NCBI RefSeq assembly: GCF_003818135.1
Contig: NZ_RPOH01000003.1
Coordinates: forward strand, 1-64,000
Reading direction: 5' to 3'
Length of the DNA: 64,000 nt
Source: Buttiauxella warmboldiae
Lineage (GTDB): Bacteria; Pseudomonadota; Gammaproteobacteria; Enterobacterales; Enterobacteriaceae
The notes below the pieces were generated by a model. It searched no databases and was not told the origin of the DNA. It saw nothing but the letters and a program-made list of their open reading frames with translations. Below, piece by piece: positions 1-10,250 of the stretch. The position numbers and the translations under genes are program-made. Position 1 is the first letter of the stretch, and each line of letters starts with the position of its first letter.

Positions 1-70
1 ACTTAAGTAAGTGATTCGGGTGAGTGAGTGCAGCCAACACCCCTGCAGCTTGAAGGATGAAGGGTAATGT
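1..70. repeat. ERIC element, right part, cut by the window edge
   Basis: The first ~70 bases match the right half of the enterobacterial repetitive intergenic consensus (ERIC/IRU): an AAGTAAGTGA core, then GGTGAGTGAG, GCAGCCAAC and CTGCAGCTTGAAG. The left half lies outside the window. The element ends about 25 bases before the dapD start, so it sits in the dapD promoter or 5' leader region. A full copy occurs at 6850-6977. Confidence 0.8.
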
Positions 71-92
71 CACAATCAGGAAAACTTTAACA

Positions 93-917
93 ATGCAGCA
101 GCTACAAAACGTTATTGAAACCGCTTTCGAGCGCCGCGCCGACATTACTCCGGCAAATGCAGATACCGTGACTCGTGAAGCGGTAAATCAGGTCATCTCC
201 CTGCTCGACAGCGGCGCGCTGCGCGTTGCTGAAAAAATTGATGGCCAGTGGGTGACCCACCAGTGGCTGAAGAAAGCCGTTCTGCTCTCTTTCCGTATCA
301 ATGACAACCAGGTTATTGATGGCGCTGAAAGCCGCTACTTCGACAAAGTGCCGATGAAATTCGCCAACTACGACGCAGCGCGTTTCCAGAAAGAAGGTTT
401 CCGCGTTGTGCCACCGGCGGCCGTCCGCCAGGGCGCATACATCGCACGCAACACCGTGCTGATGCCTTCTTACGTCAACATCGGCGCATACGTTGATGAA
501 GGCTCAATGGTTGATACCTGGGCGACAGTCGGCTCTTGCGCGCAGATCGGTAAAAACGTGCACCTGTCCGGGGGCGTGGGCATCGGCGGCGTTCTGGAGC
601 CATTACAGGCAAACCCAACTATCATCGAAGATAACTGCTTTATCGGCGCGCGTTCCGAAGTGGTTGAAGGCGTGATCGTGGAAGAAGGTTCGGTGATTTC
701 CATGGGCGTCTACATCGGCCAGAGCACCCGTATTTATGACCGTGAAACGGGCGAAGTGCATTATGGCCGCGTGCCTGCGGGTTCCGTGGTGGTTTCCGGT
801 AACCTGCCGTCTAAAGATGGTAAATACAGCCTCTACTGTGCCGTTATCGTGAAAAAAGTCGATGCGAAAACCCGTGGCAAAGTGGGCATCAACGAGCTGC
901 TTCGCACTATCGACTAA
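93..917 (+). CDS. dapD: 2,3,4,5-tetrahydropyridine-2,6-dicarboxylate N-succinyltransferase
   Basis: DapD transfers succinyl from succinyl-CoA to tetrahydrodipicolinate in the cytoplasmic succinylase branch of lysine and meso-diaminopimelate synthesis. The 274-aa product matches the usual enterobacterial length and is near-identical to E. coli DapD. An N-terminal helical domain is followed by a left-handed beta-helix of hexapeptide repeats (about residues 105-220, with [10 protein letters not shown] and [10 protein letters not shown]), then a C-terminal segment ending LLRTID. An in-frame ATG at 57 would add 12 residues encoded by the ERIC tail, so the ATG at 93 (MQQLQN) is preferred. It is a single gene closed by an intrinsic terminator. 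Confidence 0.97.
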   Translation: MQQLQNVIETAFERRADITPANADTVTREAVNQVISLLDSGALRVAEKIDGQWVTHQWLKKAVLLSFRINDNQVIDGAESRYFDKVPMKFANYDAARFQKEGFRVVPPAAVRQGAYIARNTVLMPSYVNIGAYVDEGSMVDTWATVGSCAQIGKNVHLSGGVGIGGVLEPLQANPTIIEDNCFIGARSEVVEGVIVEEGSVISMGVYIGQSTRIYDRETGEVHYGRVPAGSVVVSGNLPSKDGKYSLYCAVIVKKVDAKTRGKVGINELLRTID

Positions 918-930
918 AAAAATGTGCAAA

Positions 931-952
931 AGGCGGGCTGTCCCGCCTTTTT
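931..952 (+). terminator. Rho-independent terminator of dapD
   Basis: A perfect 7-bp stem AGGCGGG/CCCGCCT with a CTGT loop is followed by a short T-run. It lies 13 bases after the dapD stop. Confidence 0.85.
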
Positions 953-1032
953 AGCATTCTGGGCTGGCGGAAATGGATTTTTCCGTTAATTATCTAAAGG
1001 TTAATGATGCTGATATCGCAAAAGGTAACACT

Positions 1033-1422
1033 ATGTACGATAATCTGAAAAGTCTGGGTATTACCAATCCTGATGAAATCGATCGTTATAGCCTCCGGCA
1101 GGAAGCCAACAACGATATCCTGAAAATCTATTTCCAGAAGGATAAGGGCGAGTTTTTTGCCAAAAGCGTGAAGTTTAAGTACCCACGCCAGCGAAAAACT
1201 GTCGTGGCCGATGGTGTCGGCCAGGGTTACAAAGAAGTGCAGGAGATTAGCCCGAATCTGCGCTATGTGATCGATGAATTAGATCAGCTTTGCCAGCGCG
1301 ATCGCACTGAAGTCGATCTGAAACGCAAAATCCTTGACGATCTGCGCCATCTGGAATCGGTAGTCGCGCATAAAATTACCGAGATCGAGTCCGATCTGGA
1401 AAAGCTTACCCGCAACAAATAA
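1033..1422 (+). CDS. yaeH: DUF3461 family protein YaeH
   Basis: This is a 129-aa cytoplasmic protein of the conserved YaeH/DUF3461 family; its molecular function is not established. It is almost identical to E. coli YaeH ([10 protein letters not shown] start; [11 protein letters not shown] in the middle; charged, probably coiled-coil C-terminal third from about residue 80). The open frame extends upstream to 973, but the family start is the ATG at 1033, preceded by AAAGG. It sits downstream of dapD in the same orientation, separated by the dapD terminator, and converges on degP. In E. coli cdaR lies between yaeH and degP; here it is absent. Confidence 0.93.
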   Translation: MYDNLKSLGITNPDEIDRYSLRQEANNDILKIYFQKDKGEFFAKSVKFKYPRQRKTVVADGVGQGYKEVQEISPNLRYVIDELDQLCQRDRTEVDLKRKILDDLRHLESVVAHKITEIESDLEKLTRNK

Positions 1423-1427
1423 TGCCA

Positions 1428-1453
1428 AAGGGCCGCAATCGGCGGCCCTTGTT
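1428..1453. terminator. Terminator between convergent yaeH and degP
   Basis: A 9-bp perfect stem AAGGGCCGC/GCGGCCCTT (1428-1436 with 1442-1450) is followed by GTTATTTC. It lies between the yaeH stop and the degP stop and can serve yaeH; for degP the T-run is weak. Confidence 0.7.
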
Positions 1454-1478
1454 ATTTCACAAAATCAAACAGCTGCGA

Positions 1479-2918
1479 TTACTGCATCAGCAGGTAGATA
1501 GTCGAATCACCGCGCTGGATGTTAAGCGCCATCACCGACGGTTTGGTATCGAGAATTTTACGCAGTTCAGCAATATTGTTCACCGGCTGCTGGTTAACCC
1601 CAATGATGATGTCACCTTTTTTCAGGCCAATACGTGCCGCCGGGCTGTTGCCCTTCACGCTATTAACAATAACCCCTCTCTCATTTTTACCGCTGCGGTT
1701 GCTCATTTCAGCCCCTTCAATGCCGGTAAAGAGGGTGGCGGAATCAACCTGAGTCTGGCTGCTTTGCTGCAGCTCCAGATTGACCGAGAGCGGTTTACCG
1801 TCGCGCAGCAGGCCAAGAGTGAGTTTGCTGCCGACCGGCATAGAGCCGACTTCTGCCCGCAGTGCCGCAAAGCTGCTAATCGCCTTACCGTTCATGGAAA
1901 CCACCACATCACCGGCTTTAATACCCGCTTTTGCCGCAGAGGAGTTTGGCATCACCTGGCTGACAAATGCGCCACGTTGCGCATCGACTTTCATCGCTTT
2001 CGCCAGCTCAGAGTTGAGTTCGGTGCCCATAATTCCCAGCTCACCGCGACGAACCTGGCCATACTGCACCATCTGCGCGGTCAGGTTTTTCACCATATTG
2101 CTTGGAATAGCAAAACCGATCCCGATGTTACCGCCGTCCGGGGCAAGGATAGCGGTGTTAATCCCGATCAGCTCACCGTTGAGGTTAACCAGCGCGCCGC
2201 CGGAGTTACCGCGGTTAATTGCCGCATCGGTCTGAATAAAGTTTTCATAGTTTTCAATGTTCAGGCCGCTACGGCCCAACGCGGAAACAATACCGGAGGT
2301 CACGGTTTCACCCAGGCCATACGGGTTACCGATAGCGACGGTATAATCGCCCACGCGCAGCGTATTCGAGTCCGCCATTTTAATCGCGGTCAGGTTTTTC
2401 GGATCCTGCAGCTGCAGCAAGGCGATATCAGAACGCGGATCTTTACCCACCACTTTCGCTTCGAACTTGCGGCCGTCGCTCAGGGAAACCTGGATTTTGG
2501 TTGCGTTATCAACAACGTGATTGTTAGTCACCACGTAGCCTTTTGCTGCGTCAATAATCACGCCAGAACCCAGTGCGGCAAACTTCTGCTGCTGGCCGCC
2601 CTGGGCGCCATTATCAGCCCCGCCGCCCTGGCAGAATGGCGAGCTCTGGAACGGAGATCCCTCCTGACAGAAAGGTGAATTATCACCAAAGAACTGCTGG
2701 AAATTGCGCCCCATGCGCGGAGTATTAACCGTGGTGCTGCCTTCAACGTTAATGCTCACTACGGAAGGCATCACTTTTTCCAGCATTGGGGCAAGGCTTG
2801 GAAGCGGCTGTGCCGCAGTGGCAGAAGAAGCCGTCTGGGCAGCGATAGCAGATACAGGACCCAGCGCCAGACCCAGGCTCAGAGCCAGCGCGCTCATTGC
2901 TAAAGTTGTTTTTTTCAT
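1479..2918 (-). CDS. degP: Periplasmic serine endoprotease/chaperone DegP (HtrA, Do)
   Basis: DegP degrades or holds misfolded envelope proteins in the periplasm and is needed at high temperature. The 479-aa precursor has a Sec signal peptide (about residues 1-27, ending AIAA) and a cysteine pair in the LA loop (SPFCQ twice). A trypsin-like domain follows with the triad His in NNHVV (~134), Asp in SDIALL (~164) and Ser in GNSGGAL (~239), then two PDZ domains (about 285-375 and 390-475). Two ATGs lie in frame; the second, at 2918, gives the MKKTTLA signal peptide typical of the family and follows TTGAGACTGAAATCG. A sigma-E-like promoter lies upstream. It is transcribed toward yaeH and reads in the same direction as dgt upstream. 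Confidence 0.97.
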   Translation of the reverse strand: MKKTTLAMSALALSLGLALGPVSAIAAQTASSATAAQPLPSLAPMLEKVMPSVVSINVEGSTTVNTPRMGRNFQQFFGDNSPFCQEGSPFQSSPFCQGGGADNGAQGGQQQKFAALGSGVIIDAAKGYVVTNNHVVDNATKIQVSLSDGRKFEAKVVGKDPRSDIALLQLQDPKNLTAIKMADSNTLRVGDYTVAIGNPYGLGETVTSGIVSALGRSGLNIENYENFIQTDAAINRGNSGGALVNLNGELIGINTAILAPDGGNIGIGFAIPSNMVKNLTAQMVQYGQVRRGELGIMGTELNSELAKAMKVDAQRGAFVSQVMPNSSAAKAGIKAGDVVVSMNGKAISSFAALRAEVGSMPVGSKLTLGLLRDGKPLSVNLELQQSSQTQVDSATLFTGIEGAEMSNRSGKNERGVIVNSVKGNSPAARIGLKKGDIIIGVNQQPVNNIAELRKILDTKPSVMALNIQRGDSTIYLLMQ

Positions 2919-2969
2919 CGATTTCAGTCTCAAGTTAATCAGTCACGCAAAATTGCTGTGTAGGCCAAT

Positions 2970-2998
2970 ATAGAGTAACAATTGAGGCGCTAAGTTCC
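2970..2998 (-). promoter_or_regulatory. Putative sigma-E promoter of degP
   Basis: The minus strand reads GGAACTT (2998-2992) then, after 17 bases, TCTAT (2974-2970). This matches the sigma-E -35 GGAACTT and resembles the -10 TCTGA; E. coli degP has the same arrangement with a 16-base spacer. A GTAAAGACAGACAAT stretch further upstream (around 3030-3045) resembles a CpxR half site. The assignment rests on motif and position only. Confidence 0.6.
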
Positions 2999-3061
2999 GC
3001 CGTTAAGTCACTGGAAAAAGTAAAAATTTATTGTCTGTCTTTACAAAACTCAGCGGCGCGT

Positions 3062-4576
3062 TCATTCCACAGCCATCAGGCGGCGATACTCATCCCAGGC
3101 GAATAAGTCCGTCATTCCACTGATGTAATCCTGAATCAGGCGACAGCGGTAGTAATATTCCCATACCGCAAAATCACTGGCTGACGGCGTCAAATCATTA
3201 ACGGCCTCAATATAAGCAAGCCGATGTTTTGTCGATAGTTTATGGAACAAACGCGTCTCAATCGGCAGACGACGTAAACTCTCTTTTTCCACCAGTTCAG
3301 CAAAATCCTCAGCTGATATATGGAGCAAGGGACTGTAAATATCAAGTAACCCGCTGATAACGCGATAGCCTTGTAATTCGAGCTGTTCAACTTCCGGGTG
3401 ACTAAACACATGTTTAAACGCCACTCGTTTATAGAGCTCGAGCAGGCGTGCAAACGGGCTGTCATCTTCAAGCAGGGCATGATTGAACTCGCCGCTAAAT
3501 ACCTCAGCGAGATTATCGATAAAGCGCTGGGCCGCGTAAGGCACCAGCTGGTTTAAGGTGTTGACGCGCAGATACATAAAGAATTGATCTTCTGTACTGC
3601 GGCGCATCTGATTGGTGCGGGATTTTTCCCATGCTTCGTTGACGACGCGCTCAAACAGATCGCCTGTTCTATGTTCGCCCCAGGCATCACGCAGGTGCTG
3701 ATAAAGCTGCTCAACGCTGCAAATACGCTTTTCGACCGCATCTTCGAGATCCGCCACGCAGTAAGAAATATCGTCCGCCGCTTCCATAATCCACGTCAGC
3801 GGAAAACGGCTGTATTCACCCAGCTCCAGCTCGGCACGTAAACGCGCAATATATGAAGCTTCAGAAAGATAGAAACCGGGCTTTTTCATCAGATAAGCGT
3901 GACTTTTCGGCGGTTCGCCGACAAACCAGGCAGGACGGGTATATTTCAGAATGCAGCCCACCTGCGCCCAGGTCAGATTCATGCGTAACAGGCTGTGCAC
4001 CAGGCGAATACCCTGCGCATTACCTTCAAAATGGCAGAGATCCTGACGAACCTTGTAGCGCAAACTATTAATCTGATCTTCACCTTCACGCAGGCGCAGC
4101 ACTTCTACCCGGCAACGATCGTCGCTACGCGGCTGGCTGCCGGCATCACCGGGAAACAGGCGCTGGCGGAACCAGTCATTGATCGCCGACTCGCCAAAAT
4201 GACCAAATGGCGGATTACCGATGTCGTGCATCAGGCACGCCATTTCAACGATGCTTTCAAACGGGCCGCTGAGCTCATGCAAACCATAACGCTCAAGGTC
4301 CTGCTGCTCTTTCAGGCGGCTCAACACCTCTTTGGCGATATAGCGCCCGACCTGCTGGACTTCCATAGAATGGGTCAGCCGCGTGCGCACAGAGGCGTTA
4401 CGCTCCAGAGGAAAAACCTGGGTTTTCTGCTGTAAACGACGGATGGCCGGAGAATTAACAATCCGCCCGCGGTCGCTTTCAAAAATACGCAGGATTTCAT
4501 GTTCGTTCTTCTGCCCTTCAGGGGAGCGGAAACGGCGGTGCCAGTTAATTTTCCTGCGGAAATCTATCTCACTCAT
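3062..4576 (-). CDS. dgt: Deoxyguanosinetriphosphate triphosphohydrolase
   Basis: Dgt hydrolyses dGTP to deoxyguanosine and tripolyphosphate in the cytoplasm and affects dNTP pools and mutation rate. The 504-aa protein matches the E. coli enzyme (505 aa) throughout. The HD-domain metal motif is clear: [10 protein letters not shown] (His near residue 69) and [15 protein letters not shown] (HD pair near 117-118), with [12 protein letters not shown] further on. The ATG at 4576 ([15 protein letters not shown]) aligns with the E. coli start. It is divergent from mtnN, with 78 bases between the starts. Confidence 0.96.
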   Translation of the reverse strand: MSEIDFRRKINWHRRFRSPEGQKNEHEILRIFESDRGRIVNSPAIRRLQQKTQVFPLERNASVRTRLTHSMEVQQVGRYIAKEVLSRLKEQQDLERYGLHELSGPFESIVEMACLMHDIGNPPFGHFGESAINDWFRQRLFPGDAGSQPRSDDRCRVEVLRLREGEDQINSLRYKVRQDLCHFEGNAQGIRLVHSLLRMNLTWAQVGCILKYTRPAWFVGEPPKSHAYLMKKPGFYLSEASYIARLRAELELGEYSRFPLTWIMEAADDISYCVADLEDAVEKRICSVEQLYQHLRDAWGEHRTGDLFERVVNEAWEKSRTNQMRRSTEDQFFMYLRVNTLNQLVPYAAQRFIDNLAEVFSGEFNHALLEDDSPFARLLELYKRVAFKHVFSHPEVEQLELQGYRVISGLLDIYSPLLHISAEDFAELVEKESLRRLPIETRLFHKLSTKHRLAYIEAVNDLTPSASDFAVWEYYYRCRLIQDYISGMTDLFAWDEYRRLMAVE

Positions 4577-4654
4577 GCCCTCTCCTTCGCCGTTATCTCT
4601 ACAGTTTGCCGTGATAGACTATGCATCTGATTTATAACTTTAGCGAGTATCACC

Positions 4655-5353
4655 ATGAAAGTAGGCATTATTGGGGCAATGGAAGAAGAAGTTACGCTGC
4701 TGCGTGACAAAATTGAAAACCGTCAAACTCTGACCCTGGCCGGGTGTGAAATTTACACCGGCACGCTCAATGGCGTTGAAGTGGCTTTGCTGAAATCAGG
4801 TATCGGTAAAGTCGCCGCGGCAATGGGGGCAACGCTTCTGCTTGAGCGTTGCAAACCAGATGTGGTGATCAATACCGGTTCTGCGGGCGGCCTCGCCCCC
4901 ACGCTGAAAGTGGGCGATATCGTGGTTTCTGATGAAGCGCGTTATCACGATGCTGACGTCACCGCGTTTGGCTATGAATTTGGTCAATTGCCAGGCTGCC
5001 CGGCAGGTTTTGCTGCTGATGCGCAACTGATTGCTGCCGCCGAAGAGTGTATTGCCGAGCTGAACCTGAATGCCGTTCGTGGCCTGGTTGTCAGCGGCGA
5101 TGCGTTTATAAACGGATCTGCGGCGCTGGAAAAGATCCGCCATCACTTCCCGCAGGCCGTGGCGGTGGAAATGGAAGCGACTGCCGTTGCCCACGTTTGC
5201 CATAACTTCACCACGCCGTTTGTCGTGGTTCGCGCTATCTCCGATGTGGCTGACCAGCAGTCTCACCTGAGCTTTGAAGAGTTCCTGGTGGTTGCGGCGA
5301 AGCAGTCCACGCTGATGGTTGAAAAACTGGTGCAGAAACTGGCCCGTGGTTAA
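4655..5353 (+). CDS. mtnN: 5'-methylthioadenosine/S-adenosylhomocysteine nucleosidase
   Basis: MtnN (Pfs) cleaves adenine from methylthioadenosine, S-adenosylhomocysteine and 5'-deoxyadenosine in the cytoplasm, feeding methionine salvage, relieving product inhibition of SAM enzymes and supplying the AI-2 pathway. The 232-aa protein has the PNP/UDP phosphorylase fold. Visible active-site landmarks are GAMEEEV (Glu12), MNTG-type [15 protein letters not shown] (Glu174) and ISDVAD (Asp197). It is first in an operon with btuF and yadS; its last 8 bases overlap the btuF start, suggesting translational coupling. Confidence 0.97.
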   Translation: MKVGIIGAMEEEVTLLRDKIENRQTLTLAGCEIYTGTLNGVEVALLKSGIGKVAAAMGATLLLERCKPDVVINTGSAGGLAPTLKVGDIVVSDEARYHDADVTAFGYEFGQLPGCPAGFAADAQLIAAAEECIAELNLNAVRGLVVSGDAFINGSAALEKIRHHFPQAVAVEMEATAVAHVCHNFTTPFVVVRAISDVADQQSHLSFEEFLVVAAKQSTLMVEKLVQKLARG

Positions 5354-6146
5354 GAAGAACTTCTGGCGCGGTATCACCGCGCTGCTGTGTTGTATCCCGG
5401 CGCTGCTGCTTGCCGCACCGCGGGTTATCTCACTGTCACCGAGTAATACCGAGCTGGCATTTGCCGCCGGTATTACGCCTGTAGCCGTCAGTACGTGGTC
5501 GAACTATCCGGAAGCGGCCAAAAAGCTTGAGCAGGTCTCAAACTGGCAGGGGATGAACCTCGAACGCATCGTGGCGCTGAAACCCGACGTGGTGCTCGCC
5601 TGGCGTGGCGGCAATGCGGAACGCCAGGTCAATCAACTGCAGGCTTTAGGAATCAACGTCGTCTGGCTTGATCCCACCAGCGTGGCAGGCGTGGTTGCCG
5701 CCCTGCGTCAGCTAGGCCAGTACAGCCCAACGCCCGAAACCGCAAGCCAGGCCGCAGCAAAGCTGGCGCAAGAGTTTGCCGAATTGAAAGCGAAATACGC
5801 CCGGCACACGCCGAAAAAAGTCTTCCTGCAATTTGGCCAGCAGCCGCTGTTTACCTCGGGTCCAGGCTCGATTCAGCACCAAATTCTGGAAGTGTGCGGC
5901 GGGCAAAATATCTTTGCAGATAGCCGGGTTCCCTGGCCGCAGGTGAGCCGCGAGCAGGTGCTGAGCCGCCGCCCGCAGGCTATTATTATCGCTGGCGATG
6001 AAACTCAGATCCCCTCGGTGAGGCAATTCTGGAATACCCAGCTAAAAATACCGGTTATTGCCGTGAATGATGACTGGTTTAGCCGCTCAGGCCCGCGTAT
6101 TATCCTCGCCGCAAAACAGCTCTGTCAGGAGCTGGCAGAAAAATAA
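5346..6146 (+). CDS. btuF: Periplasmic vitamin B12-binding protein BtuF
   Basis: BtuF captures cobalamin in the periplasm and hands it to the BtuCD ABC importer. The GTG at 5346 gives 266 aa, the same length as E. coli BtuF, with a short signal peptide (about residues 1-21, [13 protein letters not shown]). Two lobes follow, joined by a long helix as in class III binding proteins. Typical motifs are [30 protein letters not shown], and [13 protein letters not shown]. The open frame could begin upstream inside mtnN (ATG 5319), but that would put extra charged residues before the signal peptide. btuC and btuD are not in this window. Confidence 0.95.
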   Translation: MVKKNFWRGITALLCCIPALLLAAPRVISLSPSNTELAFAAGITPVAVSTWSNYPEAAKKLEQVSNWQGMNLERIVALKPDVVLAWRGGNAERQVNQLQALGINVVWLDPTSVAGVVAALRQLGQYSPTPETASQAAAKLAQEFAELKAKYARHTPKKVFLQFGQQPLFTSGPGSIQHQILEVCGGQNIFADSRVPWPQVSREQVLSRRPQAIIIAGDETQIPSVRQFWNTQLKIPVIAVNDDWFSRSGPRIILAAKQLCQELAEK

Positions 6147-6166
6147 ACTTTAAGAGGATAGTTGAT

Positions 6167-6787
6167 ATGCTCGTCTATTGGCTGGACATTATTGGCACAG
6201 CCGTCTTTGCCATTTCCGGGGTGCTGCTGGCAGGAAAACTCCGTATGGACCCGTTCGGCGTGCTGGTGCTGGGCGTGGTAACAGCCGTTGGCGGTGGCAC
6301 CATTCGCGATATGGCGCTGGATAACGGCCCGGTATTCTGGGTTAAAGATCCCACCGATTTAGTGGTAGCGATGGTCACCTGTATGTTGACCATTCTGCTG
6401 GTGCGTCAGCCACGTCGCCTGCCGAAATGGATTTTGCCGGTGCTGGACGCCGTCGGTCTGGCGGTGTTTGTCGGCATTGGGGTGAACAAGGCGTTTCTGG
6501 CAGGCGCCAGTCCGCTGGTTGCTATCTGCATGGGGGTGCTGACCGGCGTGGGCGGCGGGATCATTCGTGACGTTTTAGCGCGCGAAATTCCGATGATCCT
6601 GCGTACCGAAATCTACGCCACCGCCTGTATCGCAGGCGGCATTGTTCACGCTACCGCTTACTACACGTTCCACGTGCCGTTAGAGCAAGCCAGTATGATT
6701 GGTATGGTCGTCACGCTGGCGATTCGTCTGGCCGCGATTCGTTGGCATCTTAAATTGCCGACGTTTGCGCTCGATGACCGGCAATAG
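6167..6787 (+). CDS. yadS: TRIC/UPF0126 family inner-membrane protein YadS
   Basis: This 206-aa membrane protein has about seven hydrophobic segments and the internal repeat of the UPF0126 (bacterial TRIC-like channel) family. Each half has a conserved glycine-rich signature, GGGTIRD near residue 43 and GVGGGIIRDVL near residue 129. The E. coli gene is not well characterised; homologues form trimeric cation channels, so a channel role is an inference. It is the last gene of the mtnN-btuF-yadS run, starting 20 bases after btuF with a GAGGA ribosome site. Confidence 0.92.
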   Translation: MLVYWLDIIGTAVFAISGVLLAGKLRMDPFGVLVLGVVTAVGGGTIRDMALDNGPVFWVKDPTDLVVAMVTCMLTILLVRQPRRLPKWILPVLDAVGLAVFVGIGVNKAFLAGASPLVAICMGVLTGVGGGIIRDVLAREIPMILRTEIYATACIAGGIVHATAYYTFHVPLEQASMIGMVVTLAIRLAAIRWHLKLPTFALDDRQ

Positions 6788-6798
6788 AGAATAAAAAA

Positions 6799-6829
6799 GC
6801 CGGATGGCGCTGTTGCTTATCCGGCCTAC
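6799..6829. repeat. REP (palindromic unit) element
   Basis: GCCGGATGGCGCTG...CTTATCCGGCCTAC is a classical enterobacterial REP unit: GCCGGAT arms around a central hairpin. It lies 12 bases after the yadS stop and may act as an mRNA stabiliser. Confidence 0.85.
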
Positions 6830-6849
6830 AAGAATTTTATAACTAACCA

Positions 6850-6977
6850 TTTAAACCGAATAATTCGAGTTGCAGAAAGGCGACAAAGCCGTGACTCCCC
6901 AGCAGCATAGATAACTATGTGACTGGGGCGAACGGGTTTAGCCAACGCATCTGCAGCTTGAAGTATGCAGGTTTAAA
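6850..6977. repeat. Complete ERIC (IRU) element overlapping the erpA 3' end
   Basis: This ~128-bp imperfect palindrome is bounded by TTTAAACC and GGTTTAAA. Inside lie TTCGAGTTGCAG and CTGCAGCTTGAA as near-inverted arms, and the centre is CCCCAG-CAG-CATAG-ATAA-CTATG-TGA-CTGGGG, the ERIC core hairpin. Its right end runs into the erpA stop codon (6973-6975), so the erpA mRNA would carry it as its 3' UTR. Confidence 0.85.
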
Positions 6978-7320
6978 CGCTGAACGAGGAACCACACCCG
7001 CAGGTGCTTTTGGCGTTCGGGTTGGTCACCACAAAACGCGAACCTTCCAGACCTTCGGTGTAATCCACCGCACCACCAACCAGATATTGCAGGCTCATCG
7101 GGTCAACAACCAAAGCAACACCTTGCTTCTCGATAGTCATATCGCCGTCGTTAATCCGATCGTCAAAGGTAAAACCATACTGGAAGCCGCTGCAACCACC
7201 ACCGGTGATGTAAACGCGCAGTTTCAGATTGGGGTTCTCTTCATCTGCGATCAGGTTTTTTACTTTATTGGCTGCGGCTTCGGTAAACTGCAACGGCAGC
7301 ACGGCTACGTCATCACTCAT
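6973..7320 (-). CDS. erpA: Iron-sulfur cluster insertion protein ErpA
   Basis: ErpA is an A-type Fe-S carrier that delivers clusters to essential targets such as the isoprenoid enzymes IspG and IspH. The 115-aa protein is one residue longer than E. coli ErpA. The three conserved cluster-binding cysteines are present: GGGCSGF (Cys43) and CGCG near the C terminus (Cys107, Cys109). ATG at 7320 is preceded by a GGGAGCAAAAA ribosome-binding region. It is a single gene; the stop lies within an ERIC element. Confidence 0.97.
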   Translation of the reverse strand: MSDDVAVLPLQFTEAAANKVKNLIADEENPNLKLRVYITGGGCSGFQYGFTFDDRINDGDMTIEKQGVALVVDPMSLQYLVGGAVDYTEGLEGSRFVVTNPNAKSTCGCGSSFSV

Positions 7321-7401
7321 TTTTTGCTCCCAACGAAATAAGAAGTCGGGTAAAATTTAACCCAGTCTTTGGCGTCATTATCTAATACCTGAGTAAATCG
7401 T

Positions 7402-8823
7402 TCAAGTATTCTCCCCGCCCGGGGTTTGCTGCTCTTTGGTCTGTTTTTGCGCTTCCTGTTGCGCAAGCGTGCGCGCAAGAATCGAGGAGTATAGCGGTTT
7501 CCCACCCAGAAACTGTGCCAGTAGTGTCGCGCCAAGGCAGGTAATAATCATTGGCAGAATGAGCTGATAATTGTCCGTCATTTCCAGAACCAGCACAATA
7601 CCGGTCAAGGGCGCACGCACCGATGCGGCAAATAACGCCCCCATTCCGGCTATCGCAAATGTCCCAACGTCAAGATGATAGGCAGGGAACCAGGCGGCAC
7701 TCGCCATACCAAATGCGGTGCCCAGCAGCGTTCCCAATGCCAGCATTGGCGCAAAAATTCCGCCTGGCGCGCCGGAAGAGAAGCACAGCAGTGTGGTAAT
7801 CACGCGGGCAATAAAAATAAACAGCAGCATACCGAGAGTGTAATTACCGGCTGCAGCAATAGGGATGAGGTTAAAGCCACCGCCCGCGGCTGCGGGCTGG
7901 ATCAGCCCCAGAACCCCGCATACGCCCCCCAGCAACCCACCGACGATCACCCATTTTTTCAGGTTACCACCGTGGAGGCGCTGGAACATATGCTGGGTAC
8001 GGAACACCATCGCGTTAAAGAATACGCCGACAATGCCGAACACCATCCCCAGCACCAGATACAGCCACAGCGTGTTGACCGGCGCATTAGACAGCTTCCC
8101 GACTTCAATAACGGCATTCTCGCCATTGAAAATACGGAACACCACGCTCGACATAATCACGCCGATAAACACGGCTTTTATCGAAATCAGGTTGTAGCGG
8201 AACTGCGGGCGCATCTCTTCAATGATAAACAGGATGCCCGCCAGCGGCGCATTAAACGCAGCGGATAAGCCAGCTGCGGCACCGGTTGCCAGCAGTGAAT
8301 GGCGCGCTTCAGCACCTCTGAGCCGGAAGATATCCAGCACCATGCGGCCGATATTGCCCCCCAGCTGCACCGTTGGGCCTTCGCGCCCAAGCACCATACC
8401 CGCACCGAGCGTTCCCATGCCACCGATAAACTTTACCGGAATGACGCGCCACCAGCGCACCGGACGTAACTCTTCCAGCGCGCCTTCAATTTCGGGAATG
8501 CCCGAGCCGCCCGCTTCAGGCGCATAGCGGCGCACCAGAAAATAGCCAAGCATCGCCAACAGCATTGAGCTAATAAATGCTAACGGCCAGACAATCAGGC
8601 TGCTATCGGCCACATGGGCCAGCATCGCCAGGCGATTTTGTTGCACCCAGGTCACCGCCTTTTCAAAGGCGACACCCACCAAACCGGCTAACGTCCCTAC
8701 TATCGCGGCCATAAAAAGAATCGCTACCGGGGTTTTATCCTGTCGAATCAGGCGACGCACCATGTCGCCCCGGCGTAAACGCATAACCTGCTGTGTTTCG
8801 AAAGTGGGATGGGAGTGATTCAT
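7402..8823 (-). CDS. clcA: H+/Cl- exchange transporter ClcA
   Basis: ClcA exchanges two chloride ions for one proton across the inner membrane and supports extreme acid resistance. The protein has 473 aa, the same as E. coli ClcA, with the 18-helix CLC fold. Selectivity and gating motifs are visible: GSGIPE, GREGP (external gating glutamate near 148), IIEEMRP (internal proton glutamate near 203), and the chloride-coordinating tyrosine in GGKPLYS. An ATG at 8835 would add four residues; 8823 aligns exactly with the E. coli start. It is divergent from hemL. Confidence 0.95.
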   Translation of the reverse strand: MNHSHPTFETQQVMRLRRGDMVRRLIRQDKTPVAILFMAAIVGTLAGLVGVAFEKAVTWVQQNRLAMLAHVADSSLIVWPLAFISSMLLAMLGYFLVRRYAPEAGGSGIPEIEGALEELRPVRWWRVIPVKFIGGMGTLGAGMVLGREGPTVQLGGNIGRMVLDIFRLRGAEARHSLLATGAAAGLSAAFNAPLAGILFIIEEMRPQFRYNLISIKAVFIGVIMSSVVFRIFNGENAVIEVGKLSNAPVNTLWLYLVLGMVFGIVGVFFNAMVFRTQHMFQRLHGGNLKKWVIVGGLLGGVCGVLGLIQPAAAGGGFNLIPIAAAGNYTLGMLLFIFIARVITTLLCFSSGAPGGIFAPMLALGTLLGTAFGMASAAWFPAYHLDVGTFAIAGMGALFAASVRAPLTGIVLVLEMTDNYQLILPMIITCLGATLLAQFLGGKPLYSSILARTLAQQEAQKQTKEQQTPGGENT

Positions 8824-8962
8824 TAGGCTAATCATTTATTGGTAATACAAATCGAGGCGGGCATTCTACTCTCTCGGGGCGTTTGGGCAAAACTTTCATA
8901 ACTTCGCGGGTTTCCCTTAGAATAGCGCGTTATCACTATTTCCACGAATCAGGAGCCGATTC

Positions 8963-10243
8963 ATGAGTAAGTCAGAAAATCTGTACGCTGCCGCACGTAA
9001 AGTCATCCCGGGCGGGGTGAACTCACCGGTTCGTGCTTTTACCGGCGTCGGCGGCGTGCCGCTGTTTATCGAACGCGCTGACGGGGCTTACCTGTATGAC
9101 GCAGACGGCAAAGCCTATATCGATTACGTCGGTTCATGGGGACCAATGGTGCTGGGTCATAACCATCCGGCGATCCGCAATGCGGTCATCGAAGCCGTTG
9201 AGCGTGGCCTGAGCTTTGGCGCGCCAACCGCAATGGAAGTCAAAATGGCCGAGCTGGTCACCGAGCTGGTGCCCACTATGGATATGGTGCGCATGGTGAA
9301 CTCCGGCACCGAAGCCACCATGAGCGCCATTCGCCTGGCGCGTGGCTTCACCGGGCGCGATAAAATCATCAAATTCGAAGGCTGCTACCACGGCCACGCC
9401 GACTGCCTGCTGGTGAAAGCGGGCTCCGGCGCACTGACCCTCGGCCAGCCAAATTCACCGGGCGTTCCAGCTGATTTTGCTAAACACACCCTCACCTGCA
9501 CCTATAACGATCTCGCTTCCGTACGCGCAGCGTTCGAGCAGTATCCGCAAGATATCGCCTGCATTATCGTGGAGCCTGTCGCCGGCAATATGAACTGTAT
9601 ACCTCCAGACGAGGGGTTCCTGCCGGGATTACGCGCCCTGTGTGATGAGTTTGGCGCCCTGTTGATTATCGACGAAGTGATGACCGGCTTCCGTGTTGCC
9701 CTGGCGGGCGCGCAGTCTTATTACGGCGTCGAGCCAGATTTAACCTGTCTGGGCAAAATCATCGGCGGCGGCATGCCTGTAGGCGCATTCGGCGGCCGTC
9801 GTGAAATCATGGACGCGCTGGCACCAACCGGCCCGGTTTATCAGGCGGGGACGCTCTCCGGTAACCCAATCGCCATGGCCGCAGGTTTCGCCTGTCTGAC
9901 GGAAGTTGCCCAGCCAGGCGTTCACCAGACGTTAACCGAGCTGACCGAAATGCTGGCTGATGGGTTGCTGAAGGCGGCGAAAGAGGAAAACATTTCGCTG
10001 GTCGTGAACAACGTTGGCGGCATGTTCGGCTTATTCTTCACCGACGCGCAGTCTGTGACGTGCTATCAGGACGTGATGGCGTGTGACGTGGAGCGCTTTA
10101 AGAAGTTCTTCCACCTGATGCTGGAAGAAGGCGTTTACCTGGCACCGTCCGCGTTTGAAGCAGGCTTTATGTCAGTCGCGCATTCGAAAGAAGATATTCA
10201 GAAGACCATCGATGCCGCGCGTCGGGCGTTTGCGAAGCTTTAA
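8963..10243 (+). CDS. hemL: Glutamate-1-semialdehyde 2,1-aminomutase
   Basis: HemL converts glutamate-1-semialdehyde to 5-aminolevulinate, the committed tetrapyrrole precursor (C5 pathway), in the cytoplasm with pyridoxal phosphate. The 426-aa length equals the E. coli enzyme. It is a class III aminotransferase: [15 protein letters not shown] near residue 120, [10 protein letters not shown], and the PLP lysine in [11 protein letters not shown] (Lys265). An AGGAGCC ribosome site stands 6 bases before the ATG. It is a single gene followed by a palindromic repeat. Confidence 0.97.
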   Translation: MSKSENLYAAARKVIPGGVNSPVRAFTGVGGVPLFIERADGAYLYDADGKAYIDYVGSWGPMVLGHNHPAIRNAVIEAVERGLSFGAPTAMEVKMAELVTELVPTMDMVRMVNSGTEATMSAIRLARGFTGRDKIIKFEGCYHGHADCLLVKAGSGALTLGQPNSPGVPADFAKHTLTCTYNDLASVRAAFEQYPQDIACIIVEPVAGNMNCIPPDEGFLPGLRALCDEFGALLIIDEVMTGFRVALAGAQSYYGVEPDLTCLGKIIGGGMPVGAFGGRREIMDALAPTGPVYQAGTLSGNPIAMAAGFACLTEVAQPGVHQTLTELTEMLADGLLKAAKEENISLVVNNVGGMFGLFFTDAQSVTCYQDVMACDVERFKKFFHLMLEEGVYLAPSAFEAGFMSVAHSKEDIQKTIDAARRAFAKL

Positions 10244-10250
10244 TTTGCCT

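Noticed and set aside
57-92. Longer dapD start at ATG 57
   Set aside because: The extra residues come from the ERIC tail and do not match any DapD; ATG 93 fits the family.
1422-2678. 418-codon + strand ORF opposite degP
   Set aside because: It is fully antisense to degP, has a His/Arg-rich composition typical of a shadow frame, and has no recognisable domain.
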